DNA of 64,000 bases from CAWDNM01 sp964521195 (GTDB lineage Bacteria; Actinomycetota; Coriobacteriia; Anaerosomatales; JAAXUF01), in the NCBI GenBank assembly GCA_964521195.1, contig CAZFRE010000001.1, forward strand, positions 186,001 through 250,000. Reading direction: 5' to 3'. Of this stretch, positions 1-9,056 are shown piece by piece; positions within the stretch are counted from its first letter, which is position 1; every line of letters begins with the position of its first letter. The notes below the pieces were generated by a model. That model searched no databases and had not been told where the DNA came from. It was given only the letters and a program-made list of their open reading frames with translations. Position numbers and translations under genes: made by a program.

Positions 1-640
1 CCACGTCTTCGAGGATCTTGGCCCCCGCCGCCTTCATGCGCTTGAGCTCGTCCTTCTTGTACAGGAGGTTGCCGGCGAAGTCGTTGAGCATGCGCACCTC
101 GACGCCGGCGGCAAGGCGGTCCATGAGAATCTCGGTGAGTTCCGCCGTGAGTTTGTCATGCTCCCAGATGAAGTAGTGGAGGTTGATGGTGTCCTTGGCG
201 GCCGCGAGGTCGGCCTTGAGCGCCGCGAACTTGTGCTCGCCGTTGATGAGCAGGTCGACGTCGTAGGCGGGCAGGACCGTCGCGCCTTCGGTCTTGGTGA
301 TGAGCCCGATGACGTCGTCGAAGCCGCGCGGCCGGGCCCACTCGACCGCTTCGTCCTGGGCCGACGCGTATTTCGCGCGAATCCGGTTCATGGTGGGCTC
401 GGTCTGCGCCTGGAGCTTCGGGAGGCGGGAGTCGCGAAGTGCGACCTTCTTCCAGTTGCGGCCGAAGAAGTAGTAGAACAGCAGGCCGGTCATCGGAAAG
501 GCGAATAGCACGAGCAGCCACGCGAGCGTCTCAGTGGGCTCGCGCTCGTCAGTGATCACCACGATGGTGACGCCGACCCAGTACGCTACGAGCAGGATCG
601 CCGCAATCGACGGCCACGCCTCGACGATCTGCCAACCCAT
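1..640 (-). CDS. cls: Cardiolipin synthase (phospholipase D family), 3' end outside window
   Basis: The minus-strand frame opens with ATG at 640 behind a GGGAGG ribosome site (about 644-649) and stays open to the window edge, giving about 213 residues. Two hydrophobic segments (residues about 8-26 and 36-56, ending in FYYFFGRNW) form the PLDc_N membrane anchor typical of bacterial cardiolipin synthases. The segment INLHYFIW and the following helix match the start of the first PLD domain. The HKD catalytic motifs would lie beyond the left edge, so catalytic competence cannot be judged. The family condenses phosphatidylglycerol into cardiolipin at the cytoplasmic membrane. A fragment resembling the C-terminus of this family occurs at 17361-17522. 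Confidence 0.85.
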   Translation of the reverse strand, partial: MGWQIVEAWPSIAAILLVAYWVGVTIVVITDEREPTETLAWLLVLFAFPMTGLLFYYFFGRNWKKVALRDSRLPKLQAQTEPTMNRIRAKYASAQDEAVEWARPRGFDDVIGLITKTEGATVLPAYDVDLLINGEHKFAALKADLAAAKDTINLHYFIWEHDKLTAELTEILMDRLAAGVEVRMLNDFAGNLLYKKDELKRMKAAGAKILEDV

Positions 641-805
641 AGAGCCTCCCTGGTCGTACAACCGATGCCGCGCCCGTAGCGGCGTGTTCGTCACGGATTG
701 TACCCATGGCGTGCTTCAACTCGCGCCAACCGGGCGGCGATTCGCTACACTCGGGAACAGACGGTGAGCTGCGCGAACGTGGCACTTCGACAGCGGGGAG
801 GATGC

Positions 806-1483
806 GTGCTCAGCTGGTACCTGCAGATAGCGACGCTGGCCCTGGGCGTGGCCGCGAGCCCGCTGCCGATAGTCGCCGTGATCGTCATCCTGCTCACGAA
901 GCGGGCTCGTGTGGCGAGCATCGTCCTTCTCGTGAGCTGGGTCGTGGGCGTGACCTTGATGCTCGGCATATCGATCGCGTTCGCTGAGAGCCTGCGGGTC
1001 CCCGCACGCGGTACCGATCTGGCGTGGGAGGGCGTGTTCACGGCACTACTCGGAGTCGGGCTCGTCGTTGCGGGTGTGCTTTCGCGTCGGGGTCGGCTAC
1101 GTTCCGGGTCGCCCGAAGCGCCGCCGGCGTGGGTGAGCGCGGTGGACAACCTTTCACCGGCGGGCGGGGCGTTCGTCGTGTTCACGAACGCGACCACGAG
1201 TCCGAAGAACATCGCGCTTGCCATCACCGCCGGCAAGCTCTTCGGCTCGCCACCGAAGCCGATCATCGAGCGCGGATCGGCGGTCTTGCTCTACGTCGCC
1301 ATCGCGAGCATCACCATTGCCCTCCCGGTCGGGCTCTACCTGTTCGGCGGTGAGCGCAGCGTCGCGAAGCTCGAACAGTGGAAGCGGGCCGTGACCGCGA
1401 ACGCTGCGGTCGTCATGGAGATCACACTGCTCGTGCTCGGGCTCGGGCTTGCCGCGCGCGGCATCTACAACGTGCTGAGCTAG
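806..1483 (+). CDS. Sap/GAP-family polytopic membrane protein
   Basis: A 225-residue protein with about six hydrophobic helices. GTG at 806 is chosen because GGGGAGG lies four bases upstream (795-801); the frame is open further upstream but without a ribosome site. The N-terminus (LALGVAASPLPIVAVIVIL), the central TSPKNIALAI segment and the length fit the actinobacterial Sap (sulfolipid-1-addressing)/GAP family, related to LysE-like exporters. The substrate is unknown. It is divergent from the cardiolipin synthase gene, so a lipid or envelope role is possible, but that is inference. Confidence 0.6.
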   Translation: MLSWYLQIATLALGVAASPLPIVAVIVILLTKRARVASIVLLVSWVVGVTLMLGISIAFAESLRVPARGTDLAWEGVFTALLGVGLVVAGVLSRRGRLRSGSPEAPPAWVSAVDNLSPAGGAFVVFTNATTSPKNIALAITAGKLFGSPPKPIIERGSAVLLYVAIASITIALPVGLYLFGGERSVAKLEQWKRAVTANAAVVMEITLLVLGLGLAARGIYNVLS

Positions 1484-1510
1484 CAGGCAGCCACACTCGC
1501 ACCCGGGTCG

Positions 1511-2815
1511 CTACACCGATTGCGCGGTCTTCTTCTCCTCGGCTCGCGTTGCCCGGTAGATGCCCGGAAGCGTCGGCGCCATGAGTTGGCGTACGACGAA
1601 TGCCGCGACCGCGGCGATCGCGATCGCGGGAGCCAGCTCGGGTTCGGCGATGAGCGACATGAAGATCGTGATGCTCAGCGGGGCGACCGCGGCGGCGACC
1701 ACCATGCCGGTCGCGATCGCGACGACGGTAACGCCCTGCGGGATGATCGGGATCAGCAGGTTCACGGCGAGACCGAAGCACGTGCCCGCGAGAATGATGG
1801 GGAAGATCGGTCCGCCGAAATACGCGGTCGACATCGACCACGCGCTCAGCGCCAGCTTCGCCACACCGATGGCGAGCAACGCAACCGCGCCGATGGTAGC
1901 CGCCTTCTCGATCATCGGTCCGACCTGCTCGGTACCTGAGAAGAGCAGGTAGGGTGCGAAGAGCGCCGCAAGCGCGATGGGAATACCGCCCGCCAAGGCC
2001 GCCACCCAGGGGCGTGCGCGCAGCCTCTGAGTCCCGAGACGGGTGGTCATGAGGGCCTTCCCGTAGGCGAGCCCCAAGACCCCGCCAGCTATGCCGAGCA
2101 GTGCTGCGAACGCGAGGTCGGTGAGGCCGAGCGGACCATCAAGGGTCGGGAATACGAGGAGCGCCGAGAGTCTGTGTCCGCCGAGCATGGCGAAGACCGT
2201 CCAGCCTGCCGCTCCGGCGCCGAGCCCGGACACGATGGTGGCGCGGTTGATGCTGGTCGCCTTGGGGCTGATGAGCTCGGCGGCAAGGAGCGCGCCCACC
2301 GGCGCGGCTCCGAAGAACGCGCCGAACGCGCCCGCGACACCCGCGTAGGCCATGGTCTTCACCTGCTCGGGCTCGAGCTTCATGCGATCGGCGATGAAGG
2401 TGCCGAGGCCACCGTTGATGTCGGTGAGGGGCGCCTCGGGACCGACTGCGGCGCCCGAGAATAGGGAGAAGAGGGAGAAGGCGACGCCGGCCGGCACATT
2501 GCGGTAGTCCATCCGGCCAGCGTGGTCGAACTCCGACTCGGCTTCGCCCATGTCGAAGGGGCGCTTCCCGTAGAGTGCGGCGATCAACGCGGCGAGGGCC
2601 GTCATCACCACGACCACCGCCACGGGAATCGCCCATGCCGGCACGCCCTCGGCCATCTCGGGGAGCGTCTCCCAGAAGAACACGATCCCGAGGTGCTCCA
2701 CCGTCAGAAACGCCCACGTCGCGAGGCCGCACACGGCGCCGACCATGATGGCGATGATCAGCAGCCTCCCTATCAGGCGCGCAGCCGACCTGCTGTCTAC
2801 CGCTTCATCGCTCAC
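1511..2815 (-). CDS. ClC-family chloride channel/transporter
   Basis: About 434 residues with some ten membrane helices. The selectivity motifs are recognisable but altered. The canonical GREGP loop reads GPEAPL, keeping the gating glutamate position but replacing Arg and Gly. A GGPIFP motif matches the GxFxP element late in the protein. No C-terminal CBS domains are present. The start is set at the GTG at 2815 because the upstream ATG at 2887 would add a polar Arg/Ser-rich leader unlike the family; the ribosome site before 2815 is only a G-rich run. Whether it is a channel, a proton-coupled antiporter or a fluoride-type variant cannot be told from the sequence. Confidence 0.85.
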   Translation of the reverse strand: MSDEAVDSRSAARLIGRLLIIAIMVGAVCGLATWAFLTVEHLGIVFFWETLPEMAEGVPAWAIPVAVVVVMTALAALIAALYGKRPFDMGEAESEFDHAGRMDYRNVPAGVAFSLFSLFSGAAVGPEAPLTDINGGLGTFIADRMKLEPEQVKTMAYAGVAGAFGAFFGAAPVGALLAAELISPKATSINRATIVSGLGAGAAGWTVFAMLGGHRLSALLVFPTLDGPLGLTDLAFAALLGIAGGVLGLAYGKALMTTRLGTQRLRARPWVAALAGGIPIALAALFAPYLLFSGTEQVGPMIEKAATIGAVALLAIGVAKLALSAWSMSTAYFGGPIFPIILAGTCFGLAVNLLIPIIPQGVTVVAIATGMVVAAAVAPLSITIFMSLIAEPELAPAIAIAAVAAFVVRQLMAPTLPGIYRATRAEEKKTAQSV

Positions 2816-2935
2816 TCGTGCCCCCCGCGCTCGACGACTGTCGCCTTCGCTGCCTCGCGCTGACGGGCACGCGCAAGCGAACGGCAAACGTGATGATACC
2901 TGAGAAGTAGAGGGCGTCTCCGTAGAGGCGGGTCA

Positions 2936-4240
2936 CTACCCATTTCTGCGGGCGGGCGCAGCCCGACGCCTGGATCGGCTCCACACAAGCTCCAGCGCTA
3001 GCGAAAGGGCAACGAACACGCTGAACACAACTAGAGTGCGTGGGTCGTTCGTGAGCAAGTCCGCCGCGAACACAATGAGAACGATAGCGGTCGAGAGCGC
3101 ACCTGCGGCGATGATCAGGGGGTTCGAGCGAGTCTGCGCCCGAAGCCGATACGCGGCGACGCTCAGGAGCAGGAAGATGGTCAGTGCAACCGCGCTGCCC
3201 AGCGATGCGATTGCCGACAGGTCGAACAGGTTCGCGAGGATGAGCGACAAGACGACCGTGATCGTCAGTCCTCGCGTGCCGCCGACCCGGGATGTCCCTG
3301 CGAACACCGGCGGGAACGCCCCCTGCTCTGACATGGCCTTCGTCATGTTCCCCGCGCCGTAGAGGTTGGCGTTCACCGAGGACGCCGTGGCCAACATGGC
3401 CGCGATTGACATCATTGCGAACCCGGCCTGGCCGAGAACCGGGATGGCCGCGACAGCGAGGGCAGTATCCCCGTTCTTGATGACCTCTTCCACCGTCATC
3501 GTGCCAAACACTCCGAAGGACAAGAGCATGTACAGGCCAGCGGTCAGACCAATCGCGTAGACCATGGCCTTCGGGAGTTCTCTCGTCGGCTCAGACAGGT
3601 CTCCTGCAGTGAAGGTGATCACCGCGAACCCAAGGTAGGCGAAGAACGTCAACGCGATGCTCGAGATGATGCTTCGCAAGGGAGGGTAGGTGGACGGTGC
3701 AAGCAGACTCGCATCCATTTGAGACACCGTCGCCACGATGAATACCGCGAAGACGGCGAGTAGGATCACCACGATAACCGACTGCACACGCCCGATGAGC
3801 TCTGCCCCGACGATACTGACGGCGCCCATTGCGATGATGATCGCACTCGCGAACAGCTGAACCGAGAGGTTCGTGGCGCCCTCGCCTAGAAACAGCGATG
3901 CACTGTAGCTGCCGAAGGAAACGGCGACCATGGCAGTGACGATGAGTACGGCGAAGTAGTACAGCCACGAGACCGATCCCGTGAGATGCCCTGGACCGAA
4001 GCCCTCGAGGATGTACGTCGTGAGTCCCCCGGACGAGGGGTATCGAATCCCCAACTTGACCAACGAGTAGCCCAGCAGGGCTGCGATGATTCCCGCCAGC
4101 AGGAACGAGAGCCAGACGGCAGAGCCCGCAACCGCACCCGCCTGGCCGAGCAGGGCGAAGACGCCGGCGCCGACCATCGAGCCGACGCCCAAGAAGGCGG
4201 CGCCCCATACGGTCATCCTCTTCTCGTGCCGACCCTCCAT
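2936..4240 (-). CDS. APC-superfamily amino acid permease
   Basis: A 434-residue protein with about 12 membrane helices. The N-terminal GVGSMVGAGVFALLG is the unwound TM1 substrate-binding motif of amino acid/polyamine/organocation permeases, and RYPSSGG follows TM2 as usual. It starts nine bases after the stop of the M20 dipeptidase gene (4250-5605) on the same strand, so the two are almost certainly cotranscribed. This suggests uptake of amino acids linked to peptide hydrolysis. A second ATG at 4216 is an alternative start. The substrate cannot be predicted. Confidence 0.88.
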   Translation of the reverse strand: MEGRHEKRMTVWGAAFLGVGSMVGAGVFALLGQAGAVAGSAVWLSFLLAGIIAALLGYSLVKLGIRYPSSGGLTTYILEGFGPGHLTGSVSWLYYFAVLIVTAMVAVSFGSYSASLFLGEGATNLSVQLFASAIIIAMGAVSIVGAELIGRVQSVIVVILLAVFAVFIVATVSQMDASLLAPSTYPPLRSIISSIALTFFAYLGFAVITFTAGDLSEPTRELPKAMVYAIGLTAGLYMLLSFGVFGTMTVEEVIKNGDTALAVAAIPVLGQAGFAMMSIAAMLATASSVNANLYGAGNMTKAMSEQGAFPPVFAGTSRVGGTRGLTITVVLSLILANLFDLSAIASLGSAVALTIFLLLSVAAYRLRAQTRSNPLIIAAGALSTAIVLIVFAADLLTNDPRTLVVFSVFVALSLALELVWSRSRRRAAPARRNG

Positions 4241-4249
4241 CGCGGCTGC

Positions 4250-5605
4250 CTATCCCTTGGCCGTTTCGGCGAGCTTCTGGATGAGAAGCGACTGAGCGAC
4301 GATCATCCTCTCGATCTCATCGGGATGAACGCTTTCGTTGGCGCCGTGGATGTTGGCCTTCGCGTCTTCAGCGCCCAGTAGGATGAACTCGGCACCAGGT
4401 GATGCCTTCATGAGCGTCTCGAGTAGCGGGATCGAGCCACCGCTTCCGACCTCGCTCGGCTCGGTGCCGTCGTACGCGGCGCGCAGTGCGTCCAGTGCGG
4501 CAGCCATGGCCGGGCCGCCCTTGGGCGCCATGAAGGCGTCGGAGGCCTTTACCTTCTGCACGTCGACCTGCACTCCCCACGGCGCGGACGCACGCAGGAA
4601 GTCCATGAGCTTCGTGAGCTCCTCGTCCGGGTCCGCGCCGGGCGCGATTCGCATCGCGACCTTCGCGCGTGCGACAGGCAGCAGCACGTTGCCGGCGTCC
4701 GCGATGCACGGCACGCCATCGATGCCGATGACCGTCGCATTCGGCTGGCTCCACAACATCGAACCGATGGAGGCGCCGCCGTTGATCTGCACGCCGGGGA
4801 GCACGCCGGCCATCTCGCGCACGAGGGGCTCGGGGTAGTCGGCGCCGGGCCAATCGAACCGGTGGAGCCCCGGCACGACGGTGTTGCCGTTGTCATCCCA
4901 CAGCTTGTTGAGCAGCCGCATCAGCGACACGAACGCGTCCGGCACCGGTCCGCCGAAGACGCCTGAGTGGAGGGGATGGTCGATCGTGCGGACCTCGACG
5001 ATGCACTGGCAGTGGCCACGCAGCATCGTGGTGAGGACCGGCAGCCCGCATTCGATGTTGCCCATGTCTGCGATGACCATCACGTCGGCCTTGAAGCGCT
5101 CGGGGTGCTTCTCGACGAACGCCTCGAGCTGGGAGAGGGTCTCCTCCTCGCCCTCGATGATGACCTTCACTCCCACAGGCGGCTTTCCGCCGAAGACTCG
5201 AAGCGTACCCGCATGGATCGCCGGTCCGCTCTTGTCGTCGGCAGCGCCGCGACCGTACAGGCGCCCGTCGTCCTTCATCGTCGGCGTCCACGGATCGGTC
5301 GTCCACCCCTGGTCCATGGGTGCAGGCTGGACGTCGTAGTGGCCGTACAGCAGCACGGTGGGCGCGCCCTCAGGGGCCGGAATCTCGCCCCACACGGCCG
5401 GGTAGCCACCACCCTCGAGATCCAGCTCCTCGACTGCGAAACCAGCATTCTCGAACATCTTGATGACCTGCGCTCGCGCGGCGTGCACCGGCTCGGCCGG
5501 GAAGCCGGGGAATGCACACGACGCGTGGGACACGAGGGTCGCAAGCTCGTCCATGATCTCGGGCATGATCGCCCGAGCGGCGGCTTTCACCTGTGACTCG
5601 TCCAT
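4250..5605 (-). CDS. M20-family metallodipeptidase (CNDP/PepV-like)
   Basis: 451 residues, the normal length for the family. Metal-binding and catalytic motifs are visible: LLYGHYDVQP (first zinc His and Asp neighbourhood, about residues 85-95), GRGAADDKSG (bridging Asp), EGEEE (catalytic and metal Glu) and DHPLHSG in the dimerisation/substrate domain. The start ATG at 5605 has AAGGAG just upstream. It is a cytosolic zinc enzyme hydrolysing dipeptides or related N-acyl amino acids. The adjacent downstream APC permease supports a peptide-utilisation operon, and the Dcu-like carrier gene lies just upstream with a 27-base gap. Confidence 0.92.
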   Translation of the reverse strand: MDESQVKAAARAIMPEIMDELATLVSHASCAFPGFPAEPVHAARAQVIKMFENAGFAVEELDLEGGGYPAVWGEIPAPEGAPTVLLYGHYDVQPAPMDQGWTTDPWTPTMKDDGRLYGRGAADDKSGPAIHAGTLRVFGGKPPVGVKVIIEGEEETLSQLEAFVEKHPERFKADVMVIADMGNIECGLPVLTTMLRGHCQCIVEVRTIDHPLHSGVFGGPVPDAFVSLMRLLNKLWDDNGNTVVPGLHRFDWPGADYPEPLVREMAGVLPGVQINGGASIGSMLWSQPNATVIGIDGVPCIADAGNVLLPVARAKVAMRIAPGADPDEELTKLMDFLRASAPWGVQVDVQKVKASDAFMAPKGGPAMAAALDALRAAYDGTEPSEVGSGGSIPLLETLMKASPGAEFILLGAEDAKANIHGANESVHPDEIERMIVAQSLLIQKLAETAKG

Positions 5606-5632
5606 TTGTGAGCTCCTTCGCTGAGAACGGGA

Positions 5633-6973
5633 CTACACGAACTGCGCGATGAGTAGGCCGATGCCAACCGCGACGACCGTGCTCACGAGCAGAGGGACCA
5701 TGAACGAGTGGTTCACGACGGCCTTGCCGATCTTGGTGCCGCCTGTCTCATCCACTGCAACCGCAGCGAGCTGGGTACCGTTGGCCGGCAGGAACAACAC
5801 GCCCGAGAGGGCCTGCCACATGGCGATGATGGGAGCGACGGCGGGGAAGATCGACAGGCCGATCGGGATGAGCGTGCGCGTCGTCGCCGACTGGCTGGTC
5901 GTCAGGGCGGCGAGGATGAATATCGCGAGCGCGAACGTAAGCGGCGCGGCGGTCGCAACGTTGCTCAGCAAGGCGACGATCTGGTCGTTGTAGAACGCCA
6001 CGAACGTGTCAGCGAGCCACGCGACACCGAAGAGCGCAAGGACGGCGACGACGCCGGAGCCAAACACCGCCTGCTTGGGGATGGACCCCGGCTCGATCTT
6101 GGTGAAGATCACGATGAGCAGCGCTACGACGAACATGATGATCTGGATGATCGTGGTCGCGGAGACGGCCGTCATGCCGCCCTCGCCATCCGGCACCATC
6201 TGCTGGAACGCCGGGAACGCCGTCAGTACCACGAGTACGACGCCCGCGAGGAACAGGTAGGCGCTCAGCGCGGCACCCTTGGGCAACTCGGGCAGGGGCT
6301 CGTTGGCATCATGCTGTGACTTCGGTGGCGCGATGAGCCCGGCCTTGAGCTTCTCCTGGTAGACCGGATCGTCAGCCAACTCCTTGCCGATCTTGTTCTG
6401 CACGAACGCCATGACGATGATTGCCACCAAGGCAGACGGAATGGTGATGAGCAGGACCTTGCCTAGCGAGAAGTTGTACGGCTCGACGGCGATCAGCCCG
6501 ATGAGCGCCGCCATCGCTGCCGAGACGGGGCTACAGGTGATGCCGTACACGTTTGCCACGGTCGCGGTCGCGAGCGGGCGCTCGGGACGGATGTTGTTGT
6601 CGTAGGCGGTCTGATAGATGACCGGAAGCAACGGATAGAAGATGTTCGACGTGCCCGCGGCCACCGTGAACACGAAGCTCACCAGCGGCGCGATGTAGTT
6701 CAGTTGCTTGGGATTCCTTTGGATGATCTTCGTCGCGACCTGAACGAGGAAGTCGATCCCGCCCGCCGCCTGCATCGCGCCTGCGGCGGTGATCACCGCG
6801 ATGATGATCAGCATCGCCGAGCCCGGAGGCGAGCCTGGAGGCATCCCGAACAGGAACACCAGAACGCCAACGCCCGCGACGCCCCAGAGACCCAGTCCGA
6901 TGCCGCCCATTCGGACGCCAAGCACGATGGCGCCGACGACCACGAGAATCTCGAGCACAACGGTCACGTTCAT
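5633..6973 (-). CDS. Dcu-type anaerobic C4-dicarboxylate transporter
   Basis: 446 residues with about 10-12 membrane helices. The N-terminus (ILVVVGAIVLGVRMGGIGLG), the RNPK segment preceding a PLV-F helix, IRPERPLATATVAN and SPVSAAMAAL match the DcuA/DcuB family, which exchanges fumarate, malate or aspartate for succinate in anaerobes. The ATG at 6973 is preferred over 6991 because GGGGAGGG sits seven bases before it. The last helices are preceded by LPANGTQLAA, as in the family. It is cotranscribed with, and upstream of, the dipeptidase-permease pair, so amino acids (for example aspartate) could be the physiological substrates; that is inference. Confidence 0.85.
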   Translation of the reverse strand: MNVTVVLEILVVVGAIVLGVRMGGIGLGLWGVAGVGVLVFLFGMPPGSPPGSAMLIIIAVITAAGAMQAAGGIDFLVQVATKIIQRNPKQLNYIAPLVSFVFTVAAGTSNIFYPLLPVIYQTAYDNNIRPERPLATATVANVYGITCSPVSAAMAALIGLIAVEPYNFSLGKVLLITIPSALVAIIVMAFVQNKIGKELADDPVYQEKLKAGLIAPPKSQHDANEPLPELPKGAALSAYLFLAGVVLVVLTAFPAFQQMVPDGEGGMTAVSATTIIQIIMFVVALLIVIFTKIEPGSIPKQAVFGSGVVAVLALFGVAWLADTFVAFYNDQIVALLSNVATAAPLTFALAIFILAALTTSQSATTRTLIPIGLSIFPAVAPIIAMWQALSGVLFLPANGTQLAAVAVDETGGTKIGKAVVNHSFMVPLLVSTVVAVGIGLLIAQFV

Positions 6974-6991
6974 CGGTCGATCCCTCCCCAT

Positions 6992-7083
6992 CGGATTCGA
7001 CTGCCACGTGGCTCATACCCAAAGGGTGCGCGATGCGCTCGGAACCAGCGTGCCACCGATCTCACTGCGCCCCGCAGCACATT
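6992..7083. other. Divergent intergenic region, left half
   Basis: Non-coding space between the divergent Dcu carrier and PASTA genes. It contains a perfect ACCC-AAA-GGGT inverted repeat at 7017-7027, close to the carrier start. No sigma-70 hexamers were recognised with confidence. Confidence 0.35.
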
Positions 7084-7109
7084 CTACCCAAAGGTGACCA
7101 GCGGGTAAG
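7084..7109 (+). promoter_or_regulatory. Tandem TGACC-N4-GGTAAG boxes upstream of PASTA gene
   Basis: Two overlapping copies of the recurrent box: a variant ACC-CAAA-GGT (7086-7095) followed directly by a consensus TGACC-AGCG-GGTAAG (7095-7109). The half-site centres are 11 bases apart, about one helical turn. A third copy lies at 7140-7154. See the finding on the shared box. Confidence 0.55.
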
Positions 7110-7139
7110 TTGTCGAAGGCGAGGCGCTGCACTCTCGGC

Positions 7140-7154
7140 TGACCGATGGGTAAG
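7140..7154 (+). promoter_or_regulatory. TGACC-N4-GGTAAG box, proximal copy
   Basis: The 15-mer TGACCGATGGGTAAG is identical base for base to the box before the LURP-one gene (11178-11192, minus strand). It ends about 73 bases upstream of the PASTA start codon and points toward the gene. Confidence 0.6.
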
Positions 7155-7227
7155 TAGAGAATGGCATGCCCGACGCGGGCGGCACATGAGCGCGCGCTCG
7201 GCCTCCGACGACGACAGGGAGAATCGG

Positions 7228-8775
7228 ATGTCTGACCAAGGTACCAGCTCATCGGGACCAACCGCCGGACAGGTGTACACCGCTGCGACGGCGGGTCCGA
7301 TGATCGACGCCGGGTCGCAGGTGGTGCTCGTGGTATCGCAAGGGGTTTCATCGGAGCCCGCGGGGCCGCCTGTCGTCGTCCCGGGCATCGTCGGTGTTGT
7401 GCAGGGCGATGCTCTGACGATGCTGCAGGAGGCGGGTCTTGCCGCTCAGGTCTTCAACACGCATAGCGGAGTCGTCCGCAAAGGGCGCGTCATCGGCCAG
7501 CTGCCGGAGGCGAACCTGCGGGCGTCGCCGGGCACGACGGCTTTGCTGCTCGTGTCGAACGGCCCATCACCGTCGCCGGTGCCGCAGGTCGTGTTCCCTG
7601 ACGTCATAGGTGCCGGCGAGGGGGACGCTGCTGAGCGATTGCGCGCCGCGGGCCTCAGTCCTCAGGTGGTGCGGCAGTACAGCGATACGGTCCCGGCGGG
7701 CATCGTGATGGCGACGCTCCCCAACGCGCACACGCTTGCGCCACAGTCGAAGCGCACCTCGCCGTGGGTCTGGGTCGCTGCCGCACTTGCGCTGCTGCTG
7801 CTCGCGGGTGGCGTCTGGTTCTTCGCGAGGCAGTCCACACCCGGCACAGAGGTCGCCGAAGTAGCGACGCAGACCGCCGAGGCCACCTCGGCAGCCGCCC
7901 CCGCCGAGGAGTCATCTGCAGCTGCTGTGCCCGATGTCGTGGGCATGCCCAAGGATGATGCGGAGGCAGTGCTCGTCGATGCGGGGTTCGTCCCCGTCGC
8001 GAAGTACGAGGAGACCGAGGATGCCGATGCGGGTGACGTTACTGCGCAACTGCCGGCAGCCGGCTCCGAGCTGACCCGTGGATCGCAGGTCGCCATCCAG
8101 ATTGCCAAAGCACCCGAGAAGACGAAGCCCGACACAGTGAAGGTCCCCAACGTGGTGGGCATGACGCAGTCCGAGGCACAGAGTGCCCTTGCCAAGGTCG
8201 ACCTGGTGTCCTCATTCGTGCAGCAAGCCAATGACGCGCCGAAGGGGGAGGCGTTCTCCCAGCAGCCCGCGAGCGGCGAGTCGGTCGCGCCGAACTCGGT
8301 CATCCTCGTGGCGATCTCCACCGGTCCGGCGGTCGACCCCGAACCGACAACCGTGGCGGTGCCGGTACTGATCGGCGAGACTCAGGCTGATGCAGAGTCT
8401 GCGCTAGCTGCTGCTCAGCTCAGCGCGCAGGTGGTGCAGTCGTACAGCTCGACGGTGGAGGCGGGCATCGTCGCCCAGCAGTGGCCGCCCGCCGGCAACA
8501 GGGTGGCTCCAGGTACGCCCGTGGCTCTCGTGGTGTCGATGGGCCCGAAGCCGGCCGACGGCACCGCGACTGTGCCGGATGTGAAGGGGATGGACGCCGA
8601 GAGCGCGACGCAGGCACTCGCGGATGCGGGTCTGGTGGCGCAAGCGGTCAACATCGACGACCCGCAGGCGAAGCCCGATGTCGTCCTGGGCCAGCTCCCG
8701 GCAGCCAGCTCCACGGTGCCGACCGGATCCACGGTGCTCATCGGCATCGCCGGTTCGGCTGCGACACCGTACTGA
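7228..8775 (+). CDS. PASTA-repeat membrane protein with repeats on both sides of the membrane segment
   Basis: 515 residues from ATG 7228, which follows GGGAGA. It has no kinase or penicillin-binding domain. Residues about 10-35 resemble the second half of a PASTA unit, followed by two PASTA-like units (about 50-110 and 115-175). One membrane helix follows (about 180-200, WVWVAAALALLLLAGG), an Ala/Glu/Thr-rich linker, then four PASTA repeats (about 230-515) with VPDVVGM, VPNVVGM, VPVLIGE and VPDVKGM starts. PASTA domains bind muropeptides or beta-lactams in Ser/Thr kinases and PBPs. By the positive-inside rule the C-terminal array should be outside and the N-terminal units cytoplasmic, an unusual arrangement shared with 33122-34687. 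Possibly an adaptor for a kinase encoded elsewhere. Confidence 0.85.
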   Translation: MSDQGTSSSGPTAGQVYTAATAGPMIDAGSQVVLVVSQGVSSEPAGPPVVVPGIVGVVQGDALTMLQEAGLAAQVFNTHSGVVRKGRVIGQLPEANLRASPGTTALLLVSNGPSPSPVPQVVFPDVIGAGEGDAAERLRAAGLSPQVVRQYSDTVPAGIVMATLPNAHTLAPQSKRTSPWVWVAAALALLLLAGGVWFFARQSTPGTEVAEVATQTAEATSAAAPAEESSAAAVPDVVGMPKDDAEAVLVDAGFVPVAKYEETEDADAGDVTAQLPAAGSELTRGSQVAIQIAKAPEKTKPDTVKVPNVVGMTQSEAQSALAKVDLVSSFVQQANDAPKGEAFSQQPASGESVAPNSVILVAISTGPAVDPEPTTVAVPVLIGETQADAESALAAAQLSAQVVQSYSSTVEAGIVAQQWPPAGNRVAPGTPVALVVSMGPKPADGTATVPDVKGMDAESATQALADAGLVAQAVNIDDPQAKPDVVLGQLPAASSTVPTGSTVLIGIAGSAATPY

Positions 8776-8864
8776 TCTCACACCAGATGCCGCGACGGAG
8801 CGTTGACACATCCGTCGCGACGCCCGGCTGGTTTGGCATGGTCGTGAGCGGGGAGGGAGTCGAG

Positions 8865-9056
8865 ATGAAGGCGTACTGGGTAGCATTTGGTGCCGGCATG
8901 CTGGCGGTGGTGATCGGCGGCGTGCTGTGGGTGGTCAGCGATCGCCAGCTCGGGCTCGTGCTCATACTGGGCGGCATGGTGATAGCCGTCCTCGGCGCGA
9001 TCATGCGGCTGGTCGAGTGGGGGATGGCGAGAGGCAAACGGTCGCTTCCGTGCTGA
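8865..9056 (+). CDS. Small two-helix membrane protein
   Basis: 63 residues from ATG 8865, preceded by GGGGAGGGAG. Two hydrophobic helices are separated by a short polar turn (SDRQLG), and the tail is basic (RLVEWGMARGKRS). A diverged copy of the second helix and tail is found at 17142-17252, so the family was duplicated locally. The function is unknown. Its stop region overlaps the start of the HAD remnant that follows. Confidence 0.6.
   Translation: MKAYWVAFGAGMLAVVIGGVLWVVSDRQLGLVLILGGMVIAVLGAIMRLVEWGMARGKRSLPC

Noticed and set aside
7084..7154. Reading the TGACC boxes simply as a classic sigma-B promoter
   Set aside because: GGGTAA fits a sigma-B -10, but GTTT at 12-16 bases upstream is missing in every copy and the conserved TGACC lies only four bases away, so this reading is left as one of two hypotheses.
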